Shown here in pieces: positions 31,101 through 39,475 of a DNA stretch of 50,461 nt. Both the position numbers and the translations under genes were made by a program. Numbering within the stretch: position 1 is the stretch's first letter; each line of letters opens with the position of its first letter. The DNA comes from Bacteroidales bacterium. Lineage in GTDB: Bacteria; Bacteroidota; Bacteroidia; Bacteroidales; UBA932. Under the pieces are notes generated by a model that was not told where the DNA came from, did no database searches, and was given only the letters and a program-made list of their open reading frames with translations. The DNA lies in the NCBI GenBank assembly GCA_017552475.1, contig JAFZPY010000052.1, positions 1 to 50,461 of the forward strand, in the 5' to 3' direction.

Positions 31101-31265
31101 TTTGGCTTCGCCTCCACTGATGGGGGCGGTGTAGAGGTCGCCGCCGTAGGAGAAGACAACGTCGGTGCCGTTGGTGGCAGGGAAGCGCAGTAGACGCGTT
31201 TCATCATTGGCCGCAGTCAGCGTGAAGGATGCAGTCAACGCCAGGGAAAGGAATAAGTGTCTCAT
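28101..31265 (-). CDS. Tricorn-like S41 protease with beta-propeller
   Basis: The 1054-residue exported protein (signal peptide 1-19) has N-terminal WD40/TolB-like blades with repeats such as [21 protein letters not shown] and [12 protein letters not shown]. A tricorn core domain ([22 protein letters not shown]), a PDZ domain (around 740-830) and an S41 protease domain follow. The catalytic serine is Ser939 in [11 protein letters not shown], with the catalytic His in [11 protein letters not shown], in line with tricorn protease. Tricorn degrades oligopeptides to small peptides; a periplasmic peptide-trimming role fits with the DPP7-like gene nearby. It lies 5 nt downstream of rsmA on the minus strand, so both are probably one operon. 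Confidence 0.92.
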   Translation of the reverse strand: [1054 protein letters not shown]

Positions 31266-31270
31266 ATTTA

Positions 31271-32065
31271 TTATAGGAGTTGTTTGGTCAGGTCTATGAA
31301 CTCTTCGACGGAGAGACGTTCGGGACGAAGGTCGAAGACGGGGGCGGCGAGAAATGCCGCCAGCACATCGTCGCTCCAGCCTTCGCGTTCCGCTTTGGCT
31401 CTGGCAAGTGGTTTCAGGGAATTGCGCAGTGTTTTGCGACGCTGCCCGAAGCTCGTCTTGACGACGGTTTTGAAGAGAGCCTCGTCGCAGCCGAGCTCTC
31501 TGCGATTGTTACGGGTGAGCCTGATGACGGCACTATGGACTTTGGGCGGCGGGGCGAAGGCTCCGGGGCCGACGGTGAAGAGGTATTCGATGTCGTACCA
31601 GGCCTGAAGGAGGACGGAGAGGATACCGTAGGTCTTGGTGCCGGGCTTTTCGGCGATGCGTTCGGCGACTTCTTTCTGGATCATGCAGACGACCTCGGGG
31701 ACGCTGTCACGGTAGTCAAGAATCTTGAAGAATATCTGCGATGAGATGTTGTAGGGAAAGTTGCCGATGACGGAAAAGTCTTTCTTGAAGAACTTTTCAA
31801 GGTGAAGCTTCAGGAAATCGGCCTGCAGGAGTCGTCCCTGCATGTCGGGAAAATGCGTCAGGAGGTAGTCGACGCTCTCCCCGTCGATTTCCACGAGCTT
31901 CAGAGCCAGGTCCTCTCTCTGAAGAAGGTATTGTGTCAGCACGCCCATGCCTGGGCCGACTTCGAGGACGTCGCCGCTTCCCATCAGGGAGTCGACGATG
32001 CGTTTTGCAATGCTTTGGTCAGTGAGGAAATGCTGCCCGAGTGCTTTTTTTGCCCGTACTTCCAT
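31271..32065 (-). CDS. rsmA: 16S rRNA dimethyladenosine transferase
   Basis: RsmA (KsgA) dimethylates two adjacent adenosines near the 3' end of 16S rRNA. The 264-residue protein has the N-terminal signature AKKALGQHFLTDQ, the SAM-binding VLEVGPGMGVLTQYLL (33-48) and the catalytic NFPY (102-105). I chose the ATG at 32065 (MEVRAKKALGQHFL) over an upstream start at 32176, since a -7 box TATATTTG lies between them. It precedes the tricorn-like gene by 5 nt and is divergent from aspS. Confidence 0.96.
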   Translation of the reverse strand: MEVRAKKALGQHFLTDQSIAKRIVDSLMGSGDVLEVGPGMGVLTQYLLQREDLALKLVEIDGESVDYLLTHFPDMQGRLLQADFLKLHLEKFFKKDFSVIGNFPYNISSQIFFKILDYRDSVPEVVCMIQKEVAERIAEKPGTKTYGILSVLLQAWYDIEYLFTVGPGAFAPPPKVHSAVIRLTRNNRRELGCDEALFKTVVKTSFGQRRKTLRNSLKPLARAKAEREGWSDDVLAAFLAAPVFDLRPERLSVEEFIDLTKQLL

Positions 32066-32084
32066 CGTGTTTAAAAAATGCAGA

Positions 32085-32092
32085 CAAATATA
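32085..32092 (-). promoter_or_regulatory. -7 box of the rsmA operon
   Basis: TATATTTG on the minus strand (complement of 32085-32092), with the start of transcription near 32078, 13 nt before the rsmA ATG. This supports the 32065 start. Confidence 0.55.
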
Positions 32093-32099
32093 ATGATAT

Positions 32100-32111
32100 T
32101 TTCCGTGGAAA
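32100..32111. promoter_or_regulatory. Palindrome between the rsmA and aspS promoters
   Basis: TTTCC-GT-GGAAA is a perfect inverted repeat between the two -7 boxes, a possible shared operator. Confidence 0.35.
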
Positions 32112-32115
32112 TTGC

Positions 32116-32123
32116 TAATTTTG
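32116..32123 (+). promoter_or_regulatory. -7 box of aspS
   Basis: TAATTTTG at 32116-32123 matches TAnnTTTG; the start would be near 32130, about 32 nt before the aspS ATG at 32162. No clear -33 TTTG is found at the right distance. Confidence 0.5.
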
Positions 32124-32161
32124 CACGCTTTGAAACAACTACAATAACAATAAATACCGCG

Positions 32162-33928
32162 ATGTACAGAACTCACACATGCGGACAGCTCCGCATAGAC
32201 AACGCAGGACAGACCGTGACACTTGCCGGCTGGGTGCAGAAATCCCGCAAACTCGGAGGTATGACCTTCATCGATCTCCGTGACCGCTACGGCATCACTC
32301 AGCTTGTGGTTGAGGCTGACGCTCCGGCCGAGCTCGTCGAGGCCGCCACCTCCCTCGGACGCGAATTCGTCATACAGGCCACCGGTACCGTCGTAGAACG
32401 TCAGAGTAAAAACCCCAAGATGCCGACAGGAGACATAGAGATACGTCTCTCATCTATCAATATACTCAACAAATCCGTCACTCCTCCATTTACTATCGAG
32501 GATGTCAGCGACGGAGGTGAAGATATCCGGGCGAAATTCCGCTATCTTGACCTTCGCCGCGGACCCCTGAAGGAGGCCCTCATGCTCCGTCACAAGATAG
32601 CACATGAGACGCGTAATTTCCTTGACGCCCAGGGCTTTATGGAGATAGAGACCCCTTATCTCATCAAGTCTACCCCTGAAGGAGCCCGTGACTTCGTCGT
32701 GCCATCACGCATGAATCCCGGACAATTCTATGCCCTGCCCCAGAGCCCGCAGACTTTCAAGCAGCTCCTCATGGTGGCCGGCTATGACAGATACTTCCAG
32801 ATTGTACGCTGCTTCCGTGACGAAGACCTTCGCGCGGACCGTCAGCCGGAGTTCACGCAGATTGACTGCGAGATGTCGTTCGTGGAGCAGGAGGATGTGC
32901 TCGGCACATTCGAAGGCATGATGCGTACCCTGTTCAAAAACGTGCTCGGAGTGGACATCCCCTCACCCCTTCCCCGCATGAGCTGGTTCGACGCCATGGA
33001 TAAATACGGCTCCGACAAGCCCGATGTCCGCTTTGGCATGACCATTCATGACATTACCTCCGTCGCCAAAGGCAAAGGCTTCTCTGTCCTTGACGGTGCG
33101 GCATACATCGGCTCAATCGCCGTTCCCGGCGCAGCTTCATACACCCGCAAGCAGATCGACGAGCTCACGGAGTGGGTTAAACGTCCCCAAGTAGGAGCCA
33201 AAGGTCTCATCTATGTGAGAGTCGGTGAAGACGGATCGCTCAAGTCATCCATCGACAAGTTCTATACTCCTGACGACCTCGCTGTCATCGTCAAAGCTGC
33301 CGAGGCCGCTCCCGGAGACCTCGTCCTAATCATGAGCGGAGACAATATGCGCAAGGTGCAGAATATGCTGGGCGTTCTCCGTCTTGAGATGGGCGGTCGT
33401 CTCGGACTCCGCGATCCCAAGGTGTTCGCGCCTCTTTGGATCGTTGATTTCCCTCTTCTCGAGTGGGACGATGAGACTCAGCGCTTCTACGCCATGCATC
33501 ATCCTTTCACCTCGCCGAAGCCCGAGCACATGGACCTCTTCTATTCTGACAAGAAAGAAGACCTCGAGCGTGTGTGCGCCAATGCCTATGATTTCGTGCT
33601 CAACGGCACCGAACTCGGCGGCGGCTCCATCCGTATCCACGATGCGGAGGTACAGAAGCGTATGTTTGAAGTCCTCGGCATAGGCCCCGAAGAAGCTGAG
33701 AGCAAGTTTGGATTCATCATTCATGCTTTCCAGTACGGCGCCCCGCCGCACGGAGGTCTTGCATTCGGCTTTGACCGCGTATGCGCCCTGTTCGGCGGCT
33801 CGGACTCTATCCGTGACTATATCGCATTCCCTAAGAACAACCAGGGCCGCGATGTCATGATCGATTCCCCTTCCGAGATTGACCAGACCCAGCTCGACGA
33901 GCTCTGTATCAAAACAGACGTCAATTAA
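32162..33928 (+). CDS. aspS: Aspartyl-tRNA synthetase
   Basis: AspRS charges tRNA-Asp with aspartate. The 588-residue protein is a bacterial-type class II enzyme: N-terminal OB-fold anticodon-binding domain (1-105: [19 protein letters not shown]), motif 2 [16 protein letters not shown], a GAD-type insertion in the middle, and motif 3 [15 protein letters not shown] near the C-terminus. The length is close to E. coli AspS (590). The ATG at 32162 ([10 protein letters not shown]) is preferred to one at 32078 because the -7 box TAATTTTG lies between them and AspRS homologs begin with MYRTH-like sequence. Confidence 0.97.
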   Translation: MYRTHTCGQLRIDNAGQTVTLAGWVQKSRKLGGMTFIDLRDRYGITQLVVEADAPAELVEAATSLGREFVIQATGTVVERQSKNPKMPTGDIEIRLSSINILNKSVTPPFTIEDVSDGGEDIRAKFRYLDLRRGPLKEALMLRHKIAHETRNFLDAQGFMEIETPYLIKSTPEGARDFVVPSRMNPGQFYALPQSPQTFKQLLMVAGYDRYFQIVRCFRDEDLRADRQPEFTQIDCEMSFVEQEDVLGTFEGMMRTLFKNVLGVDIPSPLPRMSWFDAMDKYGSDKPDVRFGMTIHDITSVAKGKGFSVLDGAAYIGSIAVPGAASYTRKQIDELTEWVKRPQVGAKGLIYVRVGEDGSLKSSIDKFYTPDDLAVIVKAAEAAPGDLVLIMSGDNMRKVQNMLGVLRLEMGGRLGLRDPKVFAPLWIVDFPLLEWDDETQRFYAMHHPFTSPKPEHMDLFYSDKKEDLERVCANAYDFVLNGTELGGGSIRIHDAEVQKRMFEVLGIGPEEAESKFGFIIHAFQYGAPPHGGLAFGFDRVCALFGGSDSIRDYIAFPKNNQGRDVMIDSPSEIDQTQLDELCIKTDVN

Positions 33929-33931
33929 AAA

Positions 33932-33984
33932 AAGATACGTTTTCATTTAGTGTTTTCCCAGGGGGATCTGTATCTTCCCGGGAA
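33932..33984 (+). other. Inverted repeats between aspS and the first susC
   Basis: AAGATAC (33932-33938) and GTATCTT (33970-33976) are perfect 7-bp inverted arms 31 nt apart, and TTCCCGGGAA (33975-33984) is a 10-bp palindrome directly before the susC -33 box. The arms could close a structured aspS 3' end; the palindrome could be a regulator site. The terminator role is uncertain because the T-rich stretch starts only at 33986. Confidence 0.35.
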
Positions 33985-33986
33985 AT

Positions 33987-34016
33987 TTTGTTTTTATTTA
34001 ATAATTGCTAACTTTG
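33987..34016 (+). promoter_or_regulatory. Promoter of the first susC/susD pair
   Basis: TTTG (33987-33990), an 18-nt spacer and TAACTTTG (34009-34016). The predicted start near 34023 leaves a leader of about 73 nt before the ATG at 34096 and makes the TTG start at 34039 unlikely. Confidence 0.65.
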
Positions 34017-34095
34017 CTCGGAAATCAGAGCAAAATTATTGCTTGAAACCACAAACACTTACCTAGTAGACCAACCAACTAATTATAATCAGTCT

Positions 34096-37000
34096 ATGAA
34101 TCTATCAAAAAAAGCAAGAAGGATTTGTACAAGCAAATTCTTTGCAGCTTTGACGCTCGTGGCTGTCCTGACCTCAGGAAGAGCCTACGTGATGTCGGCT
34201 GCGGAAGCCTCGTATCCAGAGGCGTCTGTGCAACAGGAAACCAAAGTTTCCGGTGTCATCGTTGACACACAGGGACAGCCCGTCCCCGGTGCCAGTGTTA
34301 TCCAGAAAGGAACCACCAACGGTATCATGTCCGCCGTTGACGGCTCATTCACGATTTTCGTACCTGGAGGAGCAACACTCCAGATATCCTGCATCGGGTA
34401 CACTACCATCGATGTTAAATCTTCCCCCAGCATGAGAGTTGTCCTCTCTGAGGATAACGAATTCCTCGATGAGGTCGTGGTTGTAGGTTACGGCACCCAG
34501 AAGAAGGCCAACCTCACCGGCGCCGTCTCTACCGTAGACGTGGCCAAGACCCTCGAAGCCCGTCCTGTCGCCGATATCGGCAAAGCCCTCCAGGGCTCTG
34601 TTCCGGGCCTCACCGTCCTCAACTCCAGCGGTAGCATCGGCGGTTCTCCGACCATCACTATCCGCGGTCTCGGAACCCTCTCCAATGACGCTACGTCCAA
34701 CCCTCTCATCATTGTTGATGGCGTGGCTATGGAAGACATCTCTTACCTCAATCCCAACGATATAGAAAACGTCTCAGTCCTCAAGGACGCAGCTTCTACC
34801 TCTATTTATGGTAGCCGCGCCGCTTTTGGTGTGATCCTCATCACCACCAAGTCCGCACACAAAATGGACAAAGTGACAGTATCCTATACCAGCAACTTCT
34901 CCTTCCGCACTCCTACCGTCCTGCCCGAATACCCCAGCGCATACGAGCAGATGAAGGCATTCAAGGAGGCAAAGGACCGCGTCGGCGCTACTCCTGAACT
35001 CTTCGGTATGGTCATCAATGACAACTATATCGAACAGGCCCGTCAATGGGGTGAGCGTCACGGCTGGCAGAAAGCCGGCTATCGTGAAGTTGTTCTCGGC
35101 GACGACCTGGTCATTGCCACCGAAAACACCTACCTCACCGATGCCAACGGCAACTACATCCTCGATTCCAAGGGCAACAAGCAGCTCCTCCAGTCCGCCG
35201 GTCAGGCCAACTACTACGCCGACTGGGATGTCGCAGGCATCTTCTACAAGAAATGGACTCCTGCCCAGACCCACAACTTCGCCCTCCAGGGCACCACAGG
35301 CCGTGTTTCCTACTATCTCTCCTTCGGATATGACAAGGAAGAGGGTACGGCCCGTTTTGCGCCCGAAGACCTGAAGAAATGGAATGTCATGGCCAACCTC
35401 ACATCCGATGTCACCGACTGGCTCCAGCTCGGTGCCCGCATCAGCTATGACAAGAAGAACTTCTCACAGCCCTACAGCCTCGGTATCGGTCAGGGCTCAC
35501 TCCAGTACATCTGGCGTTGGGGCTCCTTCTTCGGCCCTTACGGCACCCTCAACGGTGACGACTTCCGCACCATCGCATACCGCAAGCAGTCCGGCTATGA
35601 TGTCAACAGGAGCAACTATTTCCGCGTGACCGGCTTCGGCAAGATCAAATTCATGGAAGGCCTCGTCCTCAACATGGACTATACCTATAATGTATATGAT
35701 TCCGACCGTCGCTACAGCGAGAACAAGATCTATGGTATCAACAACTGGAGCTCCATCGCATCCATCAGCGGCGGCGTAGCCACCGTAACTCCCGGCTGGA
35801 TCAAGACATACACCGCTGTGGGCAACAACAACTCCCGCAACACCTCCTATGCCTTCAACGCATACCTCGACTACACCAAGACTTTCGGCGAGGCTCACAA
35901 CTTCCACGCCATGGCCGGTGCCAATGCCGAGGAGGGCGAGTTCTACCAGTCAATCGCATATCGCCAGGGTCTTCTCGACATGAACCTGCCTGAGTTCGGC
36001 CTTGCTACCGGTACAGAGAATACCTACAATCCTGACTCCTCCGGCTGGTATTGGCAGCCTCATCACACACATTGGGGCACTGCCGGCTTCTTCGCCCGCC
36101 TCAACTATGACTACAAGGGTATCTATCTCCTCGAACTCAACGGCCGCTATGACGGCTCTTCAAGGTTCCCTGAGAACCAGCACTGGGCATTCTTCCCCTC
36201 TGCATCCGCAGGTTACCGCTTCTCGGAAGAAGCATACTTCGAGCCCCTCAAGAACATCGTAAGCAACGGTAAGTTCCGTGCATCCTTCGGTGAAATCGGC
36301 AACGAGGCCATCGGCAGCAACATGTTCCTCTCCACCATCTCTCCCGTCGCTACGGGCAACGTCAACTGGGTCGGAGACTCCAACACCAACAAGGTCTCAA
36401 TGTTCAACGCTCCTACCCTCGTTTCTGACGTGCTCTCATGGGAACGCATCCAGACCCTCGACTTCGGTCTCGACCTGGGCTTCCTCCAGGATGAGCTCAC
36501 CGCATCATTTGACTGGTACCAGAGAAACACCCTCGATATGCTTGCTCCCGCAGCCTCCATGCCTGCAACCCTCGGTGCCGCCGCTCCTTACCAGAACAAC
36601 GGTACCCTCCGTACCCGCGGCTGGGAACTTTCCCTCGACTGGCATCACCTCTTCGGCAAAGACCTTATGGTCTACGCCAATGCCTCCATCGGTGACTTCA
36701 AATCAGTCATCACCAAGTGGGACAACGACGCCAAGGTGCTCAACACCAAATATGCCGGTATGACCTACGGTGACATCTGGGGCTTCGAGTCAGACAGGCT
36801 TTTCACTCCGGAAGATTTCACAGGATTCAAGGAAAATGGTGAGCCCACCAGCTATGCAGCAGGCGTGCCCTCACAGGAAGCACTCGAAAACGGCGGCTTC
36901 CACTACGGTGTCGGTGACATGAAATACAAGGATCTTAACGGCGACGGCAAGATTGACGGCGGTGCAGGTACTGCTGATGACCACGGCGACCTCAAGGTCA

Positions 37001-37605
37001 TCGGTAACATCATGCCTCGCTATCAGTACAGCTTCCGTCTTGGCGCCAGCTGGAAAGGCTTCGATGTCGACGCCTTCTTCCAGGGTGTCGGCAAGCGCGA
37101 TGTATGGACCCAGTCATCAATGGTTTACCCTTGCGTCCGCAACGCCGACGCCACTATCTTTGCCAATGAGCTTGACTACTGGAAAGGCTCATGGGATGGC
37201 ACCAAGTGGACTTCCACATCCGGCTATGACACCCAGTTCGCCCGTCTCTGGTCAGGCGGCAACGAGAAAGGTACCGTCACCGGTATTGAAAACGGTTCCA
37301 AGAACTTCTATCCCCAGTCCCGCTACCTCACTCACATGGCATACCTCCGTCTGAAGAACCTCACCATCGGATACACCCTTCCCCGTGCCCTCACACAGAA
37401 GGTCAACATTGAGAAAGTCCGTGTATACTTCAGCGGCGAAAACCTCCTCACCTTCGACCATGTCAACGGACCATTCGATCCTGAGACCGGCGGCCAGGGC
37501 GCTGTCAACAACGTTGGTGGCGACGGTTCCATCACCAATTCCGTATTCGGACGTATTGATCCGTTCTACAGCACCTATTCTTTCGGTATCCAGATTACCC
37601 TTTAA
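34096..37605 (+). CDS. SusC-like TonB-dependent outer-membrane transporter 1
   Basis: SusC proteins are 22-strand beta-barrels that import nutrients with a SusD lid and TonB energy. This one has 1169 residues from the ATG at 34096. After the signal region (to about 35) comes the CarboxypepD-regulatory-like domain (50-110: VSGVIVDTQGQPVPGASV), the SusC signature LDEVVVVGYGTQKKANLTGAV (124-144), the plug (TITIRGLGTLSNDATSNPLIIVDGV, then VLKDAASTSIYGSRAAFGVILITTK) and the barrel. A DLNGDGKIDGG calcium-type loop occurs near residue 960 and the C-terminus is aromatic-terminated (SFGIQITL). It is paired with the SusD gene 12 nt downstream. The ligand is not determined. Confidence 0.95.
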   Translation: MNLSKKARRICTSKFFAALTLVAVLTSGRAYVMSAAEASYPEASVQQETKVSGVIVDTQGQPVPGASVIQKGTTNGIMSAVDGSFTIFVPGGATLQISCIGYTTIDVKSSPSMRVVLSEDNEFLDEVVVVGYGTQKKANLTGAVSTVDVAKTLEARPVADIGKALQGSVPGLTVLNSSGSIGGSPTITIRGLGTLSNDATSNPLIIVDGVAMEDISYLNPNDIENVSVLKDAASTSIYGSRAAFGVILITTKSAHKMDKVTVSYTSNFSFRTPTVLPEYPSAYEQMKAFKEAKDRVGATPELFGMVINDNYIEQARQWGERHGWQKAGYREVVLGDDLVIATENTYLTDANGNYILDSKGNKQLLQSAGQANYYADWDVAGIFYKKWTPAQTHNFALQGTTGRVSYYLSFGYDKEEGTARFAPEDLKKWNVMANLTSDVTDWLQLGARISYDKKNFSQPYSLGIGQGSLQYIWRWGSFFGPYGTLNGDDFRTIAYRKQSGYDVNRSNYFRVTGFGKIKFMEGLVLNMDYTYNVYDSDRRYSENKIYGINNWSSIASISGGVATVTPGWIKTYTAVGNNNSRNTSYAFNAYLDYTKTFGEAHNFHAMAGANAEEGEFYQSIAYRQGLLDMNLPEFGLATGTENTYNPDSSGWYWQPHHTHWGTAGFFARLNYDYKGIYLLELNGRYDGSSRFPENQHWAFFPSASAGYRFSEEAYFEPLKNIVSNGKFRASFGEIGNEAIGSNMFLSTISPVATGNVNWVGDSNTNKVSMFNAPTLVSDVLSWERIQTLDFGLDLGFLQDELTASFDWYQRNTLDMLAPAASMPATLGAAAPYQNNGTLRTRGWELSLDWHHLFGKDLMVYANASIGDFKSVITKWDNDAKVLNTKYAGMTYGDIWGFESDRLFTPEDFTGFKENGEPTSYAAGVPSQEALENGGFHYGVGDMKYKDLNGDGKIDGGAGTADDHGDLKVIGNIMPRYQYSFRLGASWKGFDVDAFFQGVGKRDVWTQSSMVYPCVRNADATIFANELDYWKGSWDGTKWTSTSGYDTQFARLWSGGNEKGTVTGIENGSKNFYPQSRYLTHMAYLRLKNLTIGYTLPRALTQKVNIEKVRVYFSGENLLTFDHVNGPFDPETGGQGAVNNVGGDGSITNSVFGRIDPFYSTYSFGIQITL

Positions 37606-37617
37606 AACGAAAAGAAC

Positions 37618-39339
37618 ATGAAAAAATATATATCAGTTTTCGCTGTGGGTGCTCTTGCAATGCTCTCTGTGACCTCCTGTGACGGACTGCTCAACAAGGC
37701 CCCGCTGGATAGCTTCGCTGACAGTAACTACTGGACATCCGAAGCCAATGTGGAGGTATATGCCAACACATTCTTCAATAACTTTATCGGTTACGGCAAT
37801 CAGGGCGGTTCGGGTTCATATTATTTTCCCACCCTCAATGACAACCAGTGTGGCGCCGGCTTTGTAGACTGGAATTACAACAATGTCCTCACGGTCAATA
37901 CCGCCGCATGGAACGACCCCTATACTGAAATCCGTCGTGCCAACATCATGCTTGCCCGCCTTGAAGGCATGAATCTCAGCGAGACAGCCAAGGCTCACTG
38001 GACAGGCGTGGCTCGTCTCATGCGCGGTCTCCAGTATTACTGGCTCGTACGCACGTTCGGAGACGTTCCTCTTGTAGACCGTGAACTCTCCGTGTCTGAC
38101 GAGGCTGTTTTCGGCCCCAGGACCGACCGCGATCTTGTCATGGACTTCGCCCTTGAAGACCTCAATTACGCCGTGTCCAACATCAAAGACGTAGCGACCA
38201 AGACCAGCTGGAGCCGTAACCTTGCGCAGGCTATCAAATCCGAGGTCTGCCTCTATGAGGGTACCTACAGCAAATACAGAGTGGCTGCTGATGGCCAGAA
38301 GGCTCCTGATGCCACTCGTGCCAACAAGTACCTGACTGAATCCAAGACAGCCTCTTCCGCCCTCATGGCGAAGTTCAATACTCTCAACGCATCATATCAG
38401 GCCAACTACAACTCGCTTGACCTCGCCGATAATCCGGAGATGATATTCTACAAGCACTACGTAAAGGATTTGTTCATGCACTCCCTTCCTGACTATACCT
38501 GCTCTTCTTCACAGCAGTACGGTATGACCAAGGATGCATTCAACGCATATCTCTTCACTGACGGCAAGCCCAAGGCCTCTACTACGCTTGACAACACGGA
38601 CGTTCCTGCCACTCTTGCGGCTGACGGCATTCATCTAGACCTTACTCCGCTTCTTGCAGTCCGTGACCCTCGTCTCGCTGCTTCTGTAGATAAGGTCGTA
38701 ATGCCTGTTTCCGCTGGATTCAAGGGCCGCCTCGGCCGTTCGGACGATGTGGAGATGACTTCCTCCACCGGATATGGCGTATTCAAGTTCGACTCTGCTG
38801 AGCTCGCTGACGGCTACCGCGTCGAGACTGGCAAAAACTACACTGACGCCCCTCTCTACTGGCTCTCTGTCATCTACCTCAACTATGCCGAAGCATGCGC
38901 AGAACTCGGAAGTTGCACCCAGACAGACCTTGACAACTCCGTCAATAAGCTTCGTGACCGTGTCCACATGCCTCACATGGTGGTCTCTCCCGCAGCTGAC
39001 CCTGCCAACAATATGGGTGTAAGTGCGCTTATCTGGGAGATCCGCCGCGAGCGCCGCGTTGAGCTCATGTATGACGGCAACTTCCGCTTCTGGGATCTCA
39101 TGAGATGGCATCAGCTCGACAAGCTCGATACTCATCTGTATCTTGATGTCAAACTGGGCGCCAACCTCTCCAATGCCGCCAGCCAGATCACCGACGAGGT
39201 GACAGTCGACGACGATGGCTATATCATTGCTTATCCCAACCACGATCGTATCTACGAAAGCAAGTACTACGCCTATCCTATCCCGACATCTCAGATCGCT
39301 ATTAACAAAGCCCTCACCCAAAACGAAGGCTGGAAATAA
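37618..39339 (+). CDS. SusD/RagB-like surface lipoprotein 1
   Basis: SusD proteins bind the ligand and close over the SusC barrel. The 573-residue lipoprotein has the lipobox SVTSC21, the N-terminal SusD pattern (NKAPLDSFADSNYWTSEANVEVYANTFFN), the central YWLVRTFGDVPLVDRE and the C-terminal IWEIRRERRVELMYDGNFRFWDLMRW signature. It sits 12 nt after its SusC partner. A strong terminator follows at 39361-39389, so the two-gene pair is one unit with no enzyme attached. Confidence 0.95.
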   Translation: MKKYISVFAVGALAMLSVTSCDGLLNKAPLDSFADSNYWTSEANVEVYANTFFNNFIGYGNQGGSGSYYFPTLNDNQCGAGFVDWNYNNVLTVNTAAWNDPYTEIRRANIMLARLEGMNLSETAKAHWTGVARLMRGLQYYWLVRTFGDVPLVDRELSVSDEAVFGPRTDRDLVMDFALEDLNYAVSNIKDVATKTSWSRNLAQAIKSEVCLYEGTYSKYRVAADGQKAPDATRANKYLTESKTASSALMAKFNTLNASYQANYNSLDLADNPEMIFYKHYVKDLFMHSLPDYTCSSSQQYGMTKDAFNAYLFTDGKPKASTTLDNTDVPATLAADGIHLDLTPLLAVRDPRLAASVDKVVMPVSAGFKGRLGRSDDVEMTSSTGYGVFKFDSAELADGYRVETGKNYTDAPLYWLSVIYLNYAEACAELGSCTQTDLDNSVNKLRDRVHMPHMVVSPAADPANNMGVSALIWEIRRERRVELMYDGNFRFWDLMRWHQLDKLDTHLYLDVKLGANLSNAASQITDEVTVDDDGYIIAYPNHDRIYESKYYAYPIPTSQIAINKALTQNEGWK

Positions 39340-39360
39340 TACTTTATCTTTATCTTTGCA

Positions 39361-39389
39361 GCCCGGCGGAGTTCTCCGCCGGGCTTTTT
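39361..39389 (+). terminator. Intrinsic terminator after the first susC/susD pair
   Basis: GCCCGGCGGA (39361-39370), loop GTTC, and TCCGCCGGGC (39375-39384) form a perfect 10-bp stem followed by TTTTT. Confidence 0.93.
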
Positions 39390-39426
39390 AAATCTACCCG
39401 AAAGTGTAGTGCTTGGCAACATCATA

Positions 39427-39445
39427 ACGGCTATCTTTATGCCGT
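39427..39445 (+). promoter_or_regulatory. Weak -7 box inside an inverted repeat before the second susC
   Basis: TATCTTTA (39432-39439) resembles TAnnTTTG with one mismatch, flanked by ACGGC (39427-39431) and GCCGT (39441-39445). A TTG at 39413-39415 is only 16 nt upstream, so the promoter is weakly supported. Confidence 0.3.
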
Positions 39446-39475
39446 AATAATTAATAACCAACACACACACTTTTC

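Noticed and set aside
32078..32161. Upstream aspS start
   Set aside because: The -7 box TAATTTTG lies inside the extension, and AspRS proteins begin MYRTH-like.
32066..32176. Upstream rsmA start
   Set aside because: It runs over the divergent aspS promoter region and carries no conserved residues.
34039..34095. TTG start of the first susC
   Set aside because: The ATG at 34096 directly precedes a normal signal peptide, and the predicted transcription start is at about 34023.
39351..39358. TATCTTTG box after SusD 1
   Set aside because: The start of transcription would fall inside the terminator hairpin and no -33 box is present.
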